From positions 62,001 to 126,000 of the forward strand of contig JAFABI010000068.1 of assembly GCA_023426125.1 (NCBI GenBank): a stretch of DNA of 64,000 nucleotides, read 5' to 3'. Every line of letters begins with the position of its first letter. The stretch's first letter is position 1. This document shows, piece after piece, positions 1 to 8,581 of this stretch. This DNA comes from Bacillota bacterium. GTDB taxonomy: Bacteria > Bacillota > Clostridia > Acetivibrionales > DTU013. The position numbers and the translations under genes were made by a program. The notes under the pieces were generated by a model. The model had not been told where the DNA came from. It did not search any database and saw only the letters and a program-made list of their open reading frames with translations.

Positions 1-39
1 TTGCAAATAGAACTACCGTTGTCCGCCCAGGCATCGTTA

Positions 40-118
40 AAAAATAACTTCCGCTAATCATTTACGGGGAACTCCACTAACCGCTCCGTTCCCCATAAAA
101 GAAGCGGAAGTAATTTTT
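40..118. repeat. Foldback (hairpin) element near the left edge
   Basis: A 16-base arm at 40-55 (ending ACTTCCGCT) pairs with 103-118 (starting AGCGGAAGT) with one mismatch. A nested 7-bp stem, GGGGAAC at 66-72 with GTTCCCC at 88-94, sits inside. The layout TAACTTCC...GGAAGTAAT resembles the 102-bp tandem units at 3021-3224, so the two may be one family. There is no coding potential. Bases 1-237 otherwise hold no recognisable gene; ftsI/pbpB, usually next after ftsL, is not visible before the edge. Confidence 0.6.
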
Positions 119-212
119 CAGCCGAGCCATAAATAAAAAAGACCATAGACCGTGCAAAAACACAATTTTACACTTATCCACAGTCTACCGAAGTATTAAT
201 TCCTATTCGTTC

Positions 213-237
213 TGCAGCGAAAACTTTATTCGCTGCA
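213..237 (-). terminator. Perfect 9-bp hairpin abutting the ftsL stop
   Basis: TGCAGCGAA (213-221) and TTCGCTGCA (229-237) form a perfect stem with a 7-nt loop directly after the ftsL stop codon on the minus strand. No U-tract follows, so it may be an mRNA 3'-end or processing structure rather than a true intrinsic terminator. Confidence 0.35.
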
Positions 238-765
238 TCAGTCGATAAGACGAATAAAGCCCGTCACCTTATCCAGAATGCCTGCAAATACATTGCCTTC
301 TATTTTATCAGTCTCCTCAGGCGAATTCAATACCACAGTATAATCCTTCCTAGGAACATTGACAGGTACCGTCTGGCTTTTATCCGGCTTATGCATACCC
401 AGCTTGGTTTCAGCTACTTCCTTTATCTTTGTCAGGTCGGTGCTCCTTTCTATCTGCAAGCGGGTAAGCGCATTTTCGTTTCTCAACTCGCTATATATCT
501 TTTCACTATTGTTAATTTCGTAGCTTATCTGCGTAATCAACGCAAATCTGTAAACGATCAAAAGACCTGCAGCAAACACCGCCAATATGGATAACACCAG
601 CTTGAATTTGGCCGACCGGTTTTTTTTATACTGTCTCTTGGCCTTTAATACCTTGTTTTCCTCGTAGACATCATACGCATTCTTTTTTTCGGCCGCCGCG
701 CCGGCTGTCCGGAGCTTCCGGGCCGCCGTACCGTCATTGATGTTGCTGTAATCCTTTTGTATCAA
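238..765 (-). CDS. ftsL: Cell division protein FtsL-like
   Basis: A 175-residue bitopic membrane protein. A basic cytoplasmic N-terminus (about 1-50) is followed by one transmembrane segment (about 53-75), then a coiled-coil-like region with N-E-N-A-L and I-E-R-S spacing, and the motif KLGMHKPDKSQ typical of the extracytoplasmic end of FtsL-type proteins. FtsL works with DivIC/FtsB in the divisome that recruits FtsW/FtsI. Its position after mraZ and rsmH on the same strand is the canonical dcw order and is the main support, because FtsL sequences diverge strongly. An unusual gap of about 510 bases carrying a foldback element separates it from rsmH, where most genomes have almost none. The start used gives a basic leader. 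Confidence 0.8.
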   Translation of the reverse strand: MIQKDYSNINDGTAARKLRTAGAAAEKKNAYDVYEENKVLKAKRQYKKNRSAKFKLVLSILAVFAAGLLIVYRFALITQISYEINNSEKIYSELRNENALTRLQIERSTDLTKIKEVAETKLGMHKPDKSQTVPVNVPRKDYTVVLNSPEETDKIEGNVFAGILDKVTGFIRLID

Positions 766-956
766 TTCTATTCACCTCAAAGGAATTTTATGTCACAGGA
801 TAAATAAGCCGAGGGTCGGCCTCAACCGGCCCTCGGTGGAATTAGGGGTAATTTGAGAGTTTTTCCTTGGTTCCTTTTTTCCTTTTTCTTTCGTACTGCC
901 GTCTTGCCTTTTTCTTTTGTATCTTTGCTTTTGTGTCCTTTGCTGCAATGTTTCTT

Positions 957-1069
957 TACTACAGCGAAACATTTTATTTTATCCTTACAGAACTAACGCG
1001 TTGAAACGTTTGCGATATTTCTGTAAGGCGCATAAATGCCGATAAATTAATGTTTGTTTCGCTGTAGTA
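957..1069. repeat. Structured foldback element A in the rsmH-ftsL gap
   Basis: Arms at 957-971 and 1055-1069 form a perfect 15-bp inverted repeat (ends TACTACAGCGAAACA). A nested perfect 10-bp stem pairs CCTTACAGAA (983-992) with TTCTGTAAGG (1019-1028), and a small hairpin GGC...GCC follows at about 1027-1040. A diverged copy with the same architecture lies at 8791-8906. The remainder of 766-1274 is purine-rich when read on the minus strand (long A/G runs) with no convincing gene. Confidence 0.6.
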
Positions 1070-1274
1070 CCTATGCAAGCTTTTTCTTTTGTAAGTTTAA
1101 TCTTTTGTGTTTTCTCTCTTTTCGGAGAGCATTTCATCTTTTGTTTTTTGGGTCCCTGCTTTGCATTTCATCTTTCGTATTCTGTCGTTTTATCTTATGT
1201 TCATTATGTCCTTTTTCCTATGTATCCGTTATTTATATATGTTTGTTCCGATCTACGCCCTTTACAGCCGGCGG

Positions 1275-2216
1275 CTAAACCTTTTCCGCCACTCTTAGCT
1301 TTGCGCTCCTTGAGCGGGGATTTTCATCCCGTTCGCTATCGGACGGCAAGACCGGTTTCCGGGTAATCACTTTCAACTCCGGCTTTTTGCCGCATACACA
1401 TACCGGAAACTCTCTTGGGCACGTACAGGGCTTTTCCCTGCTCTGGAATTCATTTTTCACAATCCGGTCCTCCAGGGAATGGAAGGTTATAATGCAAAGC
1501 CTTCCTCCGTCCTTCAACAGTGTTACCGCATCGCCTGCCGCCTGTTTCAATGCGCCCAGCTCATCATTCACTGCAATCCTCAAAGCCTGAAAGGTCCTTT
1601 TTGCAGGATGGGGGCCTTCCCTCCTCGCCGGGCTGGGTATGGCCGCCTTGATTATTTCCACCAGCTGTCCGGTGGTTTCTATCCTTTTTTCCTTTCTTGC
1701 CCTGGCAATGAAGCCGGCGATCCTTGACGCCCAATTCTCTTCCCCGTAGTCTCTGATAATCTTTTTTATATCATCTTCGTCATACTCATTTACAATTACC
1801 GCCGCGGTGAGCTTCGACTGCCTGTCCATCCGCATATCCAGCGGTGCGTCCTTCTGATAGCTGAAGCCTCTTTCTCCTTCGTCCAGCTGATGGGATGATA
1901 CGCCAAGGTCCAGAAGGATGCCGTCTACCCTGTCAATCCCATGCTCCCGGCAAATTTCTTTCATGTCTCTGAAATTGCCTTTTGCCAAAACCAAACCTGC
2001 CTGTCCACCCATTGCTCTCAGCCGTTCCCGGGATGTTTCAAGCGCAAAGGCGTCCTGGTCGATCCCAACCAGAAGACCCTCTTTCCCCAGCTTCCGGTAT
2101 ATTTCCGACGAGTGTCCGGCGCCTCCCAGGGTGCCGTCGACATAAATGCCGCCGGGCTTTATATTTAAATTTTCAATACACTCTTCCAGTAAAACAGGTT
2201 TGTGTTTGAATTCCAC
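1275..2216 (-). CDS. rsmH: 16S rRNA (cytosine(1402)-N(4))-methyltransferase RsmH
   Basis: 313 residues, the normal family length. RsmH (MraW) N4-methylates C1402 in the ribosomal P site using S-adenosylmethionine. Visible features are the start HKPVLLEECIENL, the SAM-binding loop DGTLGGAGHS near residue 28, ILLDLGVSSHQLD with GFSY, the LDMRMD motif, the block with RTFQALRIAVNDEL, and the C-terminal ITFHSLEDRIVK plus a CTCP/CVC cysteine cluster. It follows mraZ by about 46 bases on the same strand, as in the classical dcw operon. The call rests on many family motifs and is firm. Confidence 0.97.
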   Translation of the reverse strand: MEFKHKPVLLEECIENLNIKPGGIYVDGTLGGAGHSSEIYRKLGKEGLLVGIDQDAFALETSRERLRAMGGQAGLVLAKGNFRDMKEICREHGIDRVDGILLDLGVSSHQLDEGERGFSYQKDAPLDMRMDRQSKLTAAVIVNEYDEDDIKKIIRDYGEENWASRIAGFIARARKEKRIETTGQLVEIIKAAIPSPARREGPHPAKRTFQALRIAVNDELGALKQAAGDAVTLLKDGGRLCIITFHSLEDRIVKNEFQSREKPCTCPREFPVCVCGKKPELKVITRKPVLPSDSERDENPRSRSAKLRVAEKV

Positions 2217-2262
2217 TTTGCTCCTTCTTCAAAAGGGGGCAGGAGAGGTGTGTCCCCTGTCC

Positions 2263-2694
2263 TTAAATCCCCAGCATGGACATTTTTTCCGCTATACTAT
2301 CGGGATTGAGGCTTTCGTCTTCATTATAGGTTTCCCATCTGGCCTTGCCCCATACTTCCACCCTGGTGGAAACGCCAATAATGTAGATGTCCTTTTCAAG
2401 CCCCGCATAGCTTCTCAGGTTCTGCGGTATCAGTATTCTTCCCTGCTTGTCCACTTCGCATTCGGTGGCCCCCGAAAAGAAGAACCTCACGAATGCCCTT
2501 GCATCCTTGCTGGAAAGAGGAAGCGTTTTCAGCTTGGCTTCAAGATTGCTCCACTCGGTCTTGGAATACACAAACAAACAATCATCAAGACCTTTGGTCA
2601 AAATGAATTTCTCACCCAGTTCCTCCCTGAATGTGGAAGGCACGATCACCCTTCCCTTGGGATCTACAGTGTGTTGAAATTCACCGTAGAACAA
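2263..2694 (-). CDS. mraZ: Transcriptional regulator MraZ
   Basis: 143 residues, the usual MraZ size. The protein has two AbrB/MraZ-type half domains, each with a DPKGR or DKQGR-like turn (DPKGRVIVPSTFRE near residue 11 and DKQGRILIPQNLR near residue 82). MraZ is a DNA-binding regulator of the dcw operon and usually represses its own promoter. The start codon is TTG at 2694, supported by GAGG at about 2703-2706 with 8-nt spacing and by the conserved opening FYGEFQHTVDPKGR. The ribosome site lies inside a row of CACTT repeats that I read as the MraZ operator, which fits autoregulation. The next gene downstream is rsmH. Confidence 0.95.
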   Translation of the reverse strand: MFYGEFQHTVDPKGRVIVPSTFREELGEKFILTKGLDDCLFVYSKTEWSNLEAKLKTLPLSSKDARAFVRFFFSGATECEVDKQGRILIPQNLRSYAGLEKDIYIIGVSTRVEVWGKARWETYNEDESLNPDSIAEKMSMLGI

Positions 2695-2695
2695 T

Positions 2696-2742
2696 CACTT
2701 CGCCTCACTTCCATTTCATTTTGAACCACTTTCAACCACTTT
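2696..2742 (-). promoter_or_regulatory. MraZ operator: phased AAAGTG-type boxes
   Basis: On the minus strand AAAGTGGTTG and AAAGTGGTTC follow each other, then weaker AAAATGAAAT, GAAGTGAGG and GAAGTGATTG. On the plus strand CACTT/CACTTT begins at about 2696, 2706, 2717 (CATTT), 2727 and 2737, giving roughly 10-bp phasing. Known MraZ sites are short direct repeats of this kind with 10-bp periodicity upstream of mraZ. The row lies between the predicted transcription start and the TTG codon and overlaps the ribosome site. Confidence 0.75.
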
Positions 2743-2758
2743 CCTCCACCTGAATACT

Positions 2759-2787
2759 ATTTTAATGTATATTTGTCCCAGTTGCAA
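2759..2787 (-). promoter_or_regulatory. Predicted sigma-A promoter of mraZ
   Basis: The minus strand reads TTGCAA (-35, 2782-2787), a 17-base spacer, then TAAAAT (-10, 2759-2764). Transcription would start near 2752, just before the MraZ boxes. Confidence 0.6.
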
Positions 2788-2848
2788 GCTATTTTATTAA
2801 TTTTATAGAAAAATAATAAAAGATAGGACTAATGCCCTATCTTCCTCT

Positions 2849-2922
2849 GTAGGGGCGCGCATCGCGCGTCCGCATAACATCTATGTTAAACAACTACCGG
2901 ATACCCAATGGCCGCCCCTACA
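2849..2922. repeat. REPIN copy: type A palindrome plus inverted type B palindrome
   Basis: GTAGGGG followed by GCGCGCATCGCGCG (type A, about 2849-2873) faces CAATGGCCGCCCCTAC (type B, about 2905-2920) across a spacer of about 35 bases, with GTAGGGG ends pointing outward on both sides. A further degenerate type B copy is at about 2934-2956. This is one of about twenty copies in the window. The gap 2695-3267 also holds the mraZ control region and the tandem unit at 3021-3224; no gene is seen. Confidence 0.7.
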
Positions 2923-3020
2923 TGAATGCTTTCCGGCCAATGGCCGCACATACATCAAAGCTTTCCCAGGAACACAAGTCCGCTTGTGTGAACAAAAAAG
3001 GCGGGGGTGCCGTCGCCACT

Positions 3021-3224
3021 AAGTACTGGTGCAAATATAACTTCCCGTATAGGTTTCGGAAAATGCAGTCCATTACGGCCGGCACTTTCAGAAAAACGGG
3101 AAGTAATATTTGCAGTACTCCTAAGTACTGGTGCAAATATAACTTCCCGTATAGGTTTCGGAAAATGCAGTCCATAGCGGCCGGCACTTTCCGAAAAACG
3201 GGAAGTAATATTTGCAGTACTCCT
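3021..3224. repeat. Two tandem 102-bp units, each a foldback
   Basis: 3021-3122 and 3123-3224 are nearly identical direct repeats, differing at only a few positions (for example CATTACGGCC versus CATAGCGGCC). Within each unit the left end (AGTACTGGTGCAAATATAAC...) is complementary to the right end (...GTAATATTTGCAGTACT), with CTTCCCGT/ACGGGAAG in the stem, so each copy can fold into one long imperfect hairpin. There is no spacer diversity and therefore no resemblance to a CRISPR array. Confidence 0.8.
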
Positions 3225-3267
3225 AAATTAGCGACAGCCCCTCCGCCCTGGATCTCACCTGATCAAT

Positions 3268-4425
3268 CTACTGGGAACTGTTGAAAATGGTGCGCTTTCT
3301 GCGCATTGAAACGCTGAGCAGTATGCCTACCGACATAAAATTGGTAACCAGCGCGCTGCCTCCCTGGCTCATAAACGGCAGCGGTATGCCGGTAACAGGC
3401 AGTACGCCGATATTCATTCCAATGTTTTCTATAAAATGGAAACCAAACATGGCGGCAATTGCAACCACGACAAAGGCCCCGTATTCATCCCTTGAATTTC
3501 TTGCAATATAAAGGCACCGCAGCAAAATAAAAATGACCAGGGCTATGATGACCATGCTTCCGATAAAGCCCAGCTCTTCACCCACCACCGAGAAAATAAA
3601 ATCATTCTGCTTGAAAGGTACCTTGAAACTGCTTGACTGCACCGGACTGCTGTTCTGTGTCTGCAGGCCGTGAAAGAGGCCTTTGCCGAAGATCTGCCCC
3701 GAGCCGATGGTCATTTTGGACCGGAATACCTGAAGACCGCTCCCCTGCAGATCCAGTTCAGGATTCAGAAACGTCTGGATCCTGTTTTTGATATGAACGG
3801 GAAGAATAAACAGCCATAGAAAAGGAGCCGACGCGGCCAGCGCACCGATGGCAATGAAAAAGTACCGGTAGGGAATTCCGTAAACGAACAGCATCACAAT
3901 AAATGCAAAGACGAAAACCAAAGCCGTCCCCACGTCCTTCTGCAGCACGACAAGAGCGATTGGAACAATTGCATAGACAATTAGTTTGACGATGTTCTTG
4001 CTGACATTGATTCCTTCTTTCAGCCGTTCAAAAAACATGGGCAGGACAACCGCATATGCGACCTTCGCCAGTTCGGAAGGCTGAAAGCGGCCTATCAAAG
4101 GCACTTCAAGCCAGCTGGTGCTCCCGTTCACCTCTTCACCCACAAGCAAAACCAGCACCAGCATCCCTATACTGGCGATATAAAGAAGTATCCCGAGGGT
4201 TTTAAAATCCTTGTAATCGAGGGCACTGATAACGAGGGCAAGAATGATCCCCGCCACAAGGCACCCCGCCTGTTTGAACCACGCGTCCTTCCACGAGAGG
4301 GTCCCTTGAATGGCACTCATAAGCACAACGATGCCAATGAGCGATAAAATAAACACCGCAGCAAAGAGTGGAAAATCAAACTGCTTTATGAAGTTGGTCC
4401 CTTTGGTTTTTTCCACAAAATACAT
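3268..4425 (-). CDS. rodA: SEDS-family peptidoglycan glycosyltransferase, RodA type
   Basis: 385 residues with about ten hydrophobic segments. SEDS proteins polymerise lipid II and act with a class B penicillin-binding protein. Motifs seen are FQPSELAKVAY, GSGQIFGKGL, FKQNDFIFSVVGEELGFIG and, near the end, PVTGIPLPFMSQGGSALV. The Q-N-D-F-I-F-S-V-x-G-E-E-L-G block is typical of RodA/MrdB rather than FtsW. The start at 4425 opens a short cytoplasmic leader before the first segment. It is followed upstream by lgt on the same strand with a REP-containing gap of about 240 bases. A second, more divergent SEDS protein lies at 42624-43964. Confidence 0.88.
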   Translation of the reverse strand: MYFVEKTKGTNFIKQFDFPLFAAVFILSLIGIVVLMSAIQGTLSWKDAWFKQAGCLVAGIILALVISALDYKDFKTLGILLYIASIGMLVLVLLVGEEVNGSTSWLEVPLIGRFQPSELAKVAYAVVLPMFFERLKEGINVSKNIVKLIVYAIVPIALVVLQKDVGTALVFVFAFIVMLFVYGIPYRYFFIAIGALAASAPFLWLFILPVHIKNRIQTFLNPELDLQGSGLQVFRSKMTIGSGQIFGKGLFHGLQTQNSSPVQSSSFKVPFKQNDFIFSVVGEELGFIGSMVIIALVIFILLRCLYIARNSRDEYGAFVVVAIAAMFGFHFIENIGMNIGVLPVTGIPLPFMSQGGSALVTNFMSVGILLSVSMRRKRTIFNSSQ

Positions 4426-4647
4426 ATATACCTGCCTGGAGTAAGGATTATTGCTATCATGATTCTACCACAACAATATGTAAAAAACTACATCTGCCAT
4501 ATATTACTATGGTCGCAGACACCGGATGCACAATACGCGTCCCTGCTTTTTTTTCATACTAATGCCCATGCCTCAGGGCAGCACACCTGAGGGTGAAAGT
4601 ATGCTTTCCATTCTGTGCGACAGTGAAGAACTGTCCCCTGTCGCAAG

Positions 4648-4669
4648 ACGCGCAATGCGCGCCCCTACA
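4648..4669. repeat. REP palindrome at the end of lgt
   Basis: A single type A copy, GACGCGCAATGCGCGCCCC followed by TACA. Its outward GTAGGGG end supplies the TAG stop codon of lgt. It is preceded by the phrase CTGTCCCCTGTCGCA, which also sits beside the REP at 19897 and recurs near 27786. Confidence 0.75.
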
Positions 4670-5843
4670 TTTTTTCGTCAGATCCGGAATCCGGTGTTTC
4701 TTCAGGATTCTCTTCCGGTGCAGAGCTTTCCGTCGATTCTTCCGTTGAGCCTTCCGTTGAACCCTCCCTGGAGCCGTCTTCCTCACCGACGTCCGGTTGA
4801 CTCTCCGGTTCGGCACCCGTCTCCTCCGTTTCATCGGGATCGCTCACAGGCCCGGCATCAGTCTCGGCGTCACTCTCATCCTCACCGTCCGCCCCGGCTG
4901 CCTCTCTGCCCTGCCCTTGCGCCTCCTCCGACGCATTCTCTTCTTCCCGCAGCTTCATCAAAACATTGCCGTACTCGCTTTGACCGATTTCAACCGGCGC
5001 TTCTTCATCGGATTGGTTCACCTTTTTCCTCCGGTAAATGAACAACGCCGTAAATGCAACGGCAAACAAAGCCGCCAGCAGCTGGGAAATCCGGAAGCTT
5101 CCAACCATCAGGCTGTCTGTCCTGAGACTTTCGATGAAAAAGCGTCCCACGCCGTAAAGCAGCATATACAGGAAAAAGACCTCTCCATCCAGCTTTTTCT
5201 TCTTCCGGAACCAGATAAGAAAGAAGAATACGGCAAAATCCCACAGAGATTCATAAAGAAACGTAGGATGGGCTCCATAGACCGACAGGTCAATCCCGGG
5301 ATTTAACGCCGACAATTCGGAATTCACAACGGAGCCGTTCATCCTCCATGGAAGCGAGGTTGCCGTACCGAAAGCCTCCTGATTTACAAAATTGCCCCAG
5401 CGCCCAATGCCTTGCGCCATTACAAGATAGGGAACGCCGAAATCCATTAAACTGAGAAATTTGACCTTTTTGTACTTTGCAAAAAAATACGCCACCAGAA
5501 TGGCCCCCAGAACACCGCCGTATATCGCAAGTCCGCCTTTTCTGGTATTTACGATGTCCAACAGGTTGTCCTTGAAAAGATCCCATTGAAAGATAACATA
5601 GTACAACCTGGCGCAGATGATTGCTGCGGGTGCGGCAAACAACACCAGATCAAGCACGCTGTCGGATTCTATTCCCGCCAGCTTGCTGTTTTTCATGCCA
5701 AGGAGCACGGCCAGGAGAAAGCCCACCGCGATGATGATCCCGTACCAGTAAATGTCAAAATTATTGATACCAAAGAGATTCTCGATTGCTTCCCTTTTAA
5801 TATACATTTGCAGCCCCAGGCCCGGAAATTCTACCAGATTCAT
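4665..5843 (-). CDS. lgt: Prolipoprotein diacylglyceryl transferase with long acidic tail
   Basis: Residues 1 to about 285 form the usual seven-helix Lgt, which transfers diacylglycerol from phosphatidylglycerol to the lipobox cysteine of prolipoproteins. The signature GIGRWGNFVNQEAFG lies near 145-159, and GGLAIYGGVLGA and the C-terminal FFIESLRTDSL block are in place. The family is normally about 260-290 residues. This protein has an extra cytoplasmic tail of about 100 residues made almost entirely of E, D, S, G, P and T, with repeats such as EGSTEGSTEEST. The stop codon TAG comes from the border of a REP palindrome, so the tail end may have been reshaped by that insertion. The upstream neighbour is the M16 pair, 13 bases away. 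Confidence 0.93.
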   Translation of the reverse strand: MNLVEFPGLGLQMYIKREAIENLFGINNFDIYWYGIIIAVGFLLAVLLGMKNSKLAGIESDSVLDLVLFAAPAAIICARLYYVIFQWDLFKDNLLDIVNTRKGGLAIYGGVLGAILVAYFFAKYKKVKFLSLMDFGVPYLVMAQGIGRWGNFVNQEAFGTATSLPWRMNGSVVNSELSALNPGIDLSVYGAHPTFLYESLWDFAVFFFLIWFRKKKKLDGEVFFLYMLLYGVGRFFIESLRTDSLMVGSFRISQLLAALFAVAFTALFIYRRKKVNQSDEEAPVEIGQSEYGNVLMKLREEENASEEAQGQGREAAGADGEDESDAETDAGPVSDPDETEETGAEPESQPDVGEEDGSREGSTEGSTEESTESSAPEENPEETPDSGSDEKM

Positions 5844-5856
5844 TTCCTCTTCCCCC

Positions 5857-7140
5857 TCACGACGGTTTAATCACAGATAATGCCAGATTGTCCAGATTAA
5901 AATGCTGGTTAAAAATTTCGTTCACATATTCCATGGTTATTTTATCATAAACTCCCAAATAGTCAAATAAATTGACATCCTTGAAATATACCGAAATAAA
6001 CGCATGGGATATCCTTTCAATCGAATTCAGCTGCTTCATGAACCGGCCGAGCATCGCCCTCCGGATGCGTTCATAATCCCCTTTGTCAAGACCGGTTTTC
6101 CTAACGTTCTCCATATGCGCCGCAATTCTGTCCCTCACAGCCATCGGGTCGGAGGATTCACCGCCGAAAAGGGAAAAGGCGTAGCTTTCCTCAATCGTAT
6201 AGTCAAAATCAAAGGAAGTATTGACGAGTCCTTCCTCATAGAGGCTGTTGTAGAATTTTGAGCTTCTTCCCATAAGCATGTCAAGGATCAGCTTTACGGC
6301 GATTTCACGTTTCATGCATTCCATCCCCCCGGACTCAAAGCCCGTGTCCTTGAAACCCATCTGGAACTGGGGCATGGAGACAGCCAGCGTTTGCTCCGCG
6401 TAATTTGTGCTTACATTCGCAGGCTCCACCGGGAAAATTCTCTTAATTTCAGGCTGGGGCTTTGAAGGCTTGATTCCGCTCTCAACCTGCTGAAAAACCT
6501 GCTGGGGATCGACATCCCCCACTACCAGGATCACCATATTGGAAGGATGGTAAAAGGTATTGTAACATTTATACAGGGTTTCCCTATTGATTTTGCTGAT
6601 ACTCTCAACTGTACCTGCAATATCCACCCTGACCGGATTGTTGCTGTAAAAAGCCCGCAAAAGGTTGAAAAACACCCTCCAGCCCGGGTTGTCCTGGTAC
6701 ATCATGATTTCCTGTCCGATGATCCCCTTCTCCTTTTCCACGCTTTCTTCGGTAATATACGGATTCTGTACGAAATCCACCAGCAGTTTGAAATTCTCGT
6801 CAAACTTATCCGTGCAGGAAAAAAGGTATACCGTCTGGCTGAAGCCCGTATAGGCGTTGGGGCTTGAGCCCAGCGCGGAGAATTTTTCCATAACGCTTCC
6901 GGTCTCCTGCTCGAAAAGCTTGTGCTCAAGGAAATGGGCTATACCGTCCGGCACCTTTGTAATTTCACTTTCGCCGGGTACCTGAAACTCATTGTTGATC
7001 GACCCGTAATGGGTGGAATAAGTAGCGTGCTTTTTCGAATAGCCTTTTTTGGGGACGACAAAGGCTTTCAATCCGCTTTCGTGCCGGTAGCTGTAAATCG
7101 TTTCCCCTGCCTTTTTGTATTCCAGTTTCTCTATTTTCAT
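5857..7140 (-). CDS. M16-family zinc peptidase (YmfH-like, catalytic)
   Basis: 427 residues. The inverted zinc motif HFLEH (His69-xx-Glu-His73) followed by KLFEQETG, plus the downstream glutamate in the EKEKGIIGQEI block, marks a catalytically complete M16 peptidase. The C-terminal half has the second M16 fold region with YFKDVNLFDYLGVYDKI. In Bacillus-type genomes ymfF and ymfH encode a paired M16 system of uncertain substrate. Here the partner at 7226-8581 lies 85 bases upstream on the same strand, consistent with one operon and a heterodimer. Confidence 0.9.
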   Translation of the reverse strand: MKIEKLEYKKAGETIYSYRHESGLKAFVVPKKGYSKKHATYSTHYGSINNEFQVPGESEITKVPDGIAHFLEHKLFEQETGSVMEKFSALGSSPNAYTGFSQTVYLFSCTDKFDENFKLLVDFVQNPYITEESVEKEKGIIGQEIMMYQDNPGWRVFFNLLRAFYSNNPVRVDIAGTVESISKINRETLYKCYNTFYHPSNMVILVVGDVDPQQVFQQVESGIKPSKPQPEIKRIFPVEPANVSTNYAEQTLAVSMPQFQMGFKDTGFESGGMECMKREIAVKLILDMLMGRSSKFYNSLYEEGLVNTSFDFDYTIEESYAFSLFGGESSDPMAVRDRIAAHMENVRKTGLDKGDYERIRRAMLGRFMKQLNSIERISHAFISVYFKDVNLFDYLGVYDKITMEYVNEIFNQHFNLDNLALSVIKPS

Positions 7141-7225
7141 TTAATCCTCCCTGTCTCCAAGAAAATTCGCTTTTCGCATTGCTTCATATTCTTGCTTTAT
7201 ATTCTTCAAGTTTTTGATTTATCAA

Positions 7226-8581
7226 TCACTGTTCCCCGGTCAAAAAATACACCGTATCCAGTTGAATCTTACTTGAAATGTCGATTACATCCTGCCTGGT
7301 CACCTTTTTTATCTTCTCCGCCATGGTGGCAAAGCTGTCGCTTGTATTGGCCACCGCCTGGCTCAGGTAAAAATCCACGATCTGCATCTGGCTGTCCATC
7401 AGGGATTTTATCCCTGTCTCAATGGTTTTTATGGTCGATTCGAACTCGTATTCGGAGATATTTCCCTTCCTGATCTCTTTCACCTGTTCAAGCATTATCT
7501 CCTGCGCTTTGTCCTTGTTTTTCATGTCGATTCCGCTGCTGATCACCATCAGCCCTTTAAACCTGTCCAGCCTGGAGTATGAATAATAGGCGAGGCTGGC
7601 TTTTTCCCGTACATTCTGGAACAGCTTTGAATGGATGCCTCCGCCAAGGATGCCGTTGAAGACCACAAGGGAATAGTAGTCCGCACCGCCCGGAGGGGTA
7701 TTTGTCCTGAAACCCAGCGTCAGTTTGCCCTGGGTCACATTCATCTTTTCCGTGATGTTCTTTACCGTATCGACGCTTTTTTCCACATTGCAGCAATTCA
7801 GCTTTTTTACCTGGTTCCTTGCCATCGTAGAAAGCTTTTTGATTACCCTGTCGATTTTACCGCTATCCAGGTCACCTGCAAGAAAAACCTGCAGCGGGTA
7901 TTCTTCAATCATTTTTTTATACTGCGCATACAGCTTCCCGGAGGTAATATTCTCCAGATCGCTGACATAGCCGTATTCATAGATCCCGTAGGGCTCTTCC
8001 CTGCACATTTCTTCGAAGCATCTTTCCACGCCGTACTGCATTTTATCATTCATCCTGCTCTCGATGAGCTTTTTCAGGTTATCCTTTTCCTGCAGAAGAT
8101 AGCCTTCCCTGAAAGCCCCGTTTTCCAGTTCAGGGGCGTTTACGATTTCGAAAAGCAGGTCAAAGGCGCTTTCGAACAGCGAGGAATCTTCCAGGGTAAA
8201 TTTGTCCGAGACGAATTCCATATAAAACTGAATGATCTGGCATTCGCCTTTTTTGGCCACTCCGCAGTCGAAGCTGGCTCCATACAACTCCTCAAGGCGG
8301 AGGGCAATATCCCGGAATGTCTTCAACTGATTGCAGCCTCTCCGCAAAACCGCAGGAATCAGCGCATTGGAGGTGACGCTTTCCCTGCTGAGATTATCGT
8401 TGAAAAAGAAATTGATGCTGCTGGTTTTGAATTTGCCCGCGGCGATCTTGTAAACCTCTATCCCGTTAAAAGCTGCGATCTTTTCGACTTTTTCCTCATT
8501 TTGAAATCCACCGGCCGCGCCGGCCGTTCCGGGCATGTTTTCATGCATGCCTCTTTTTATTGGTAACGTCATCCGCATCAT
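7226..8581 (-). CDS. M16-family peptidase-like protein (YmfF-like, no zinc motif)
   Basis: About 450 residues. The protein has M16-type architecture (ALIPAVLRRGC near residue 75, LEELYGASFDCG, and the later GILGGGIHSKLFQNVREKASLAYY block, which is a strong M16 signature). The position where the catalytic partner has HxxEH reads ALIPAVLRRGC, so no zinc ligands are present. This fits the non-catalytic subunit of an M16 pair. Several ATG codons stack at the start (8581, 8578, 8572) behind AAAGGAAGG; the second or third has the better spacing. The GC-rich GTAGAAGG stretch before NEEKVEKI is likely poorly conserved leader. Confidence 0.85.
   Translation of the reverse strand: MMRMTLPIKRGMHENMPGTAGAAGGFQNEEKVEKIAAFNGIEVYKIAAGKFKTSSINFFFNDNLSRESVTSNALIPAVLRRGCNQLKTFRDIALRLEELYGASFDCGVAKKGECQIIQFYMEFVSDKFTLEDSSLFESAFDLLFEIVNAPELENGAFREGYLLQEKDNLKKLIESRMNDKMQYGVERCFEEMCREEPYGIYEYGYVSDLENITSGKLYAQYKKMIEEYPLQVFLAGDLDSGKIDRVIKKLSTMARNQVKKLNCCNVEKSVDTVKNITEKMNVTQGKLTLGFRTNTPPGGADYYSLVVFNGILGGGIHSKLFQNVREKASLAYYSYSRLDRFKGLMVISSGIDMKNKDKAQEIMLEQVKEIRKGNISEYEFESTIKTIETGIKSLMDSQMQIVDFYLSQAVANTSDSFATMAEKIKKVTRQDVIDISSKIQLDTVYFLTGEQ

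Noticed and set aside
3021..3224. Possible CRISPR array
   Set aside because: Only two units of 102 bp in direct contact, no spacers, no cas genes; each unit is a foldback.
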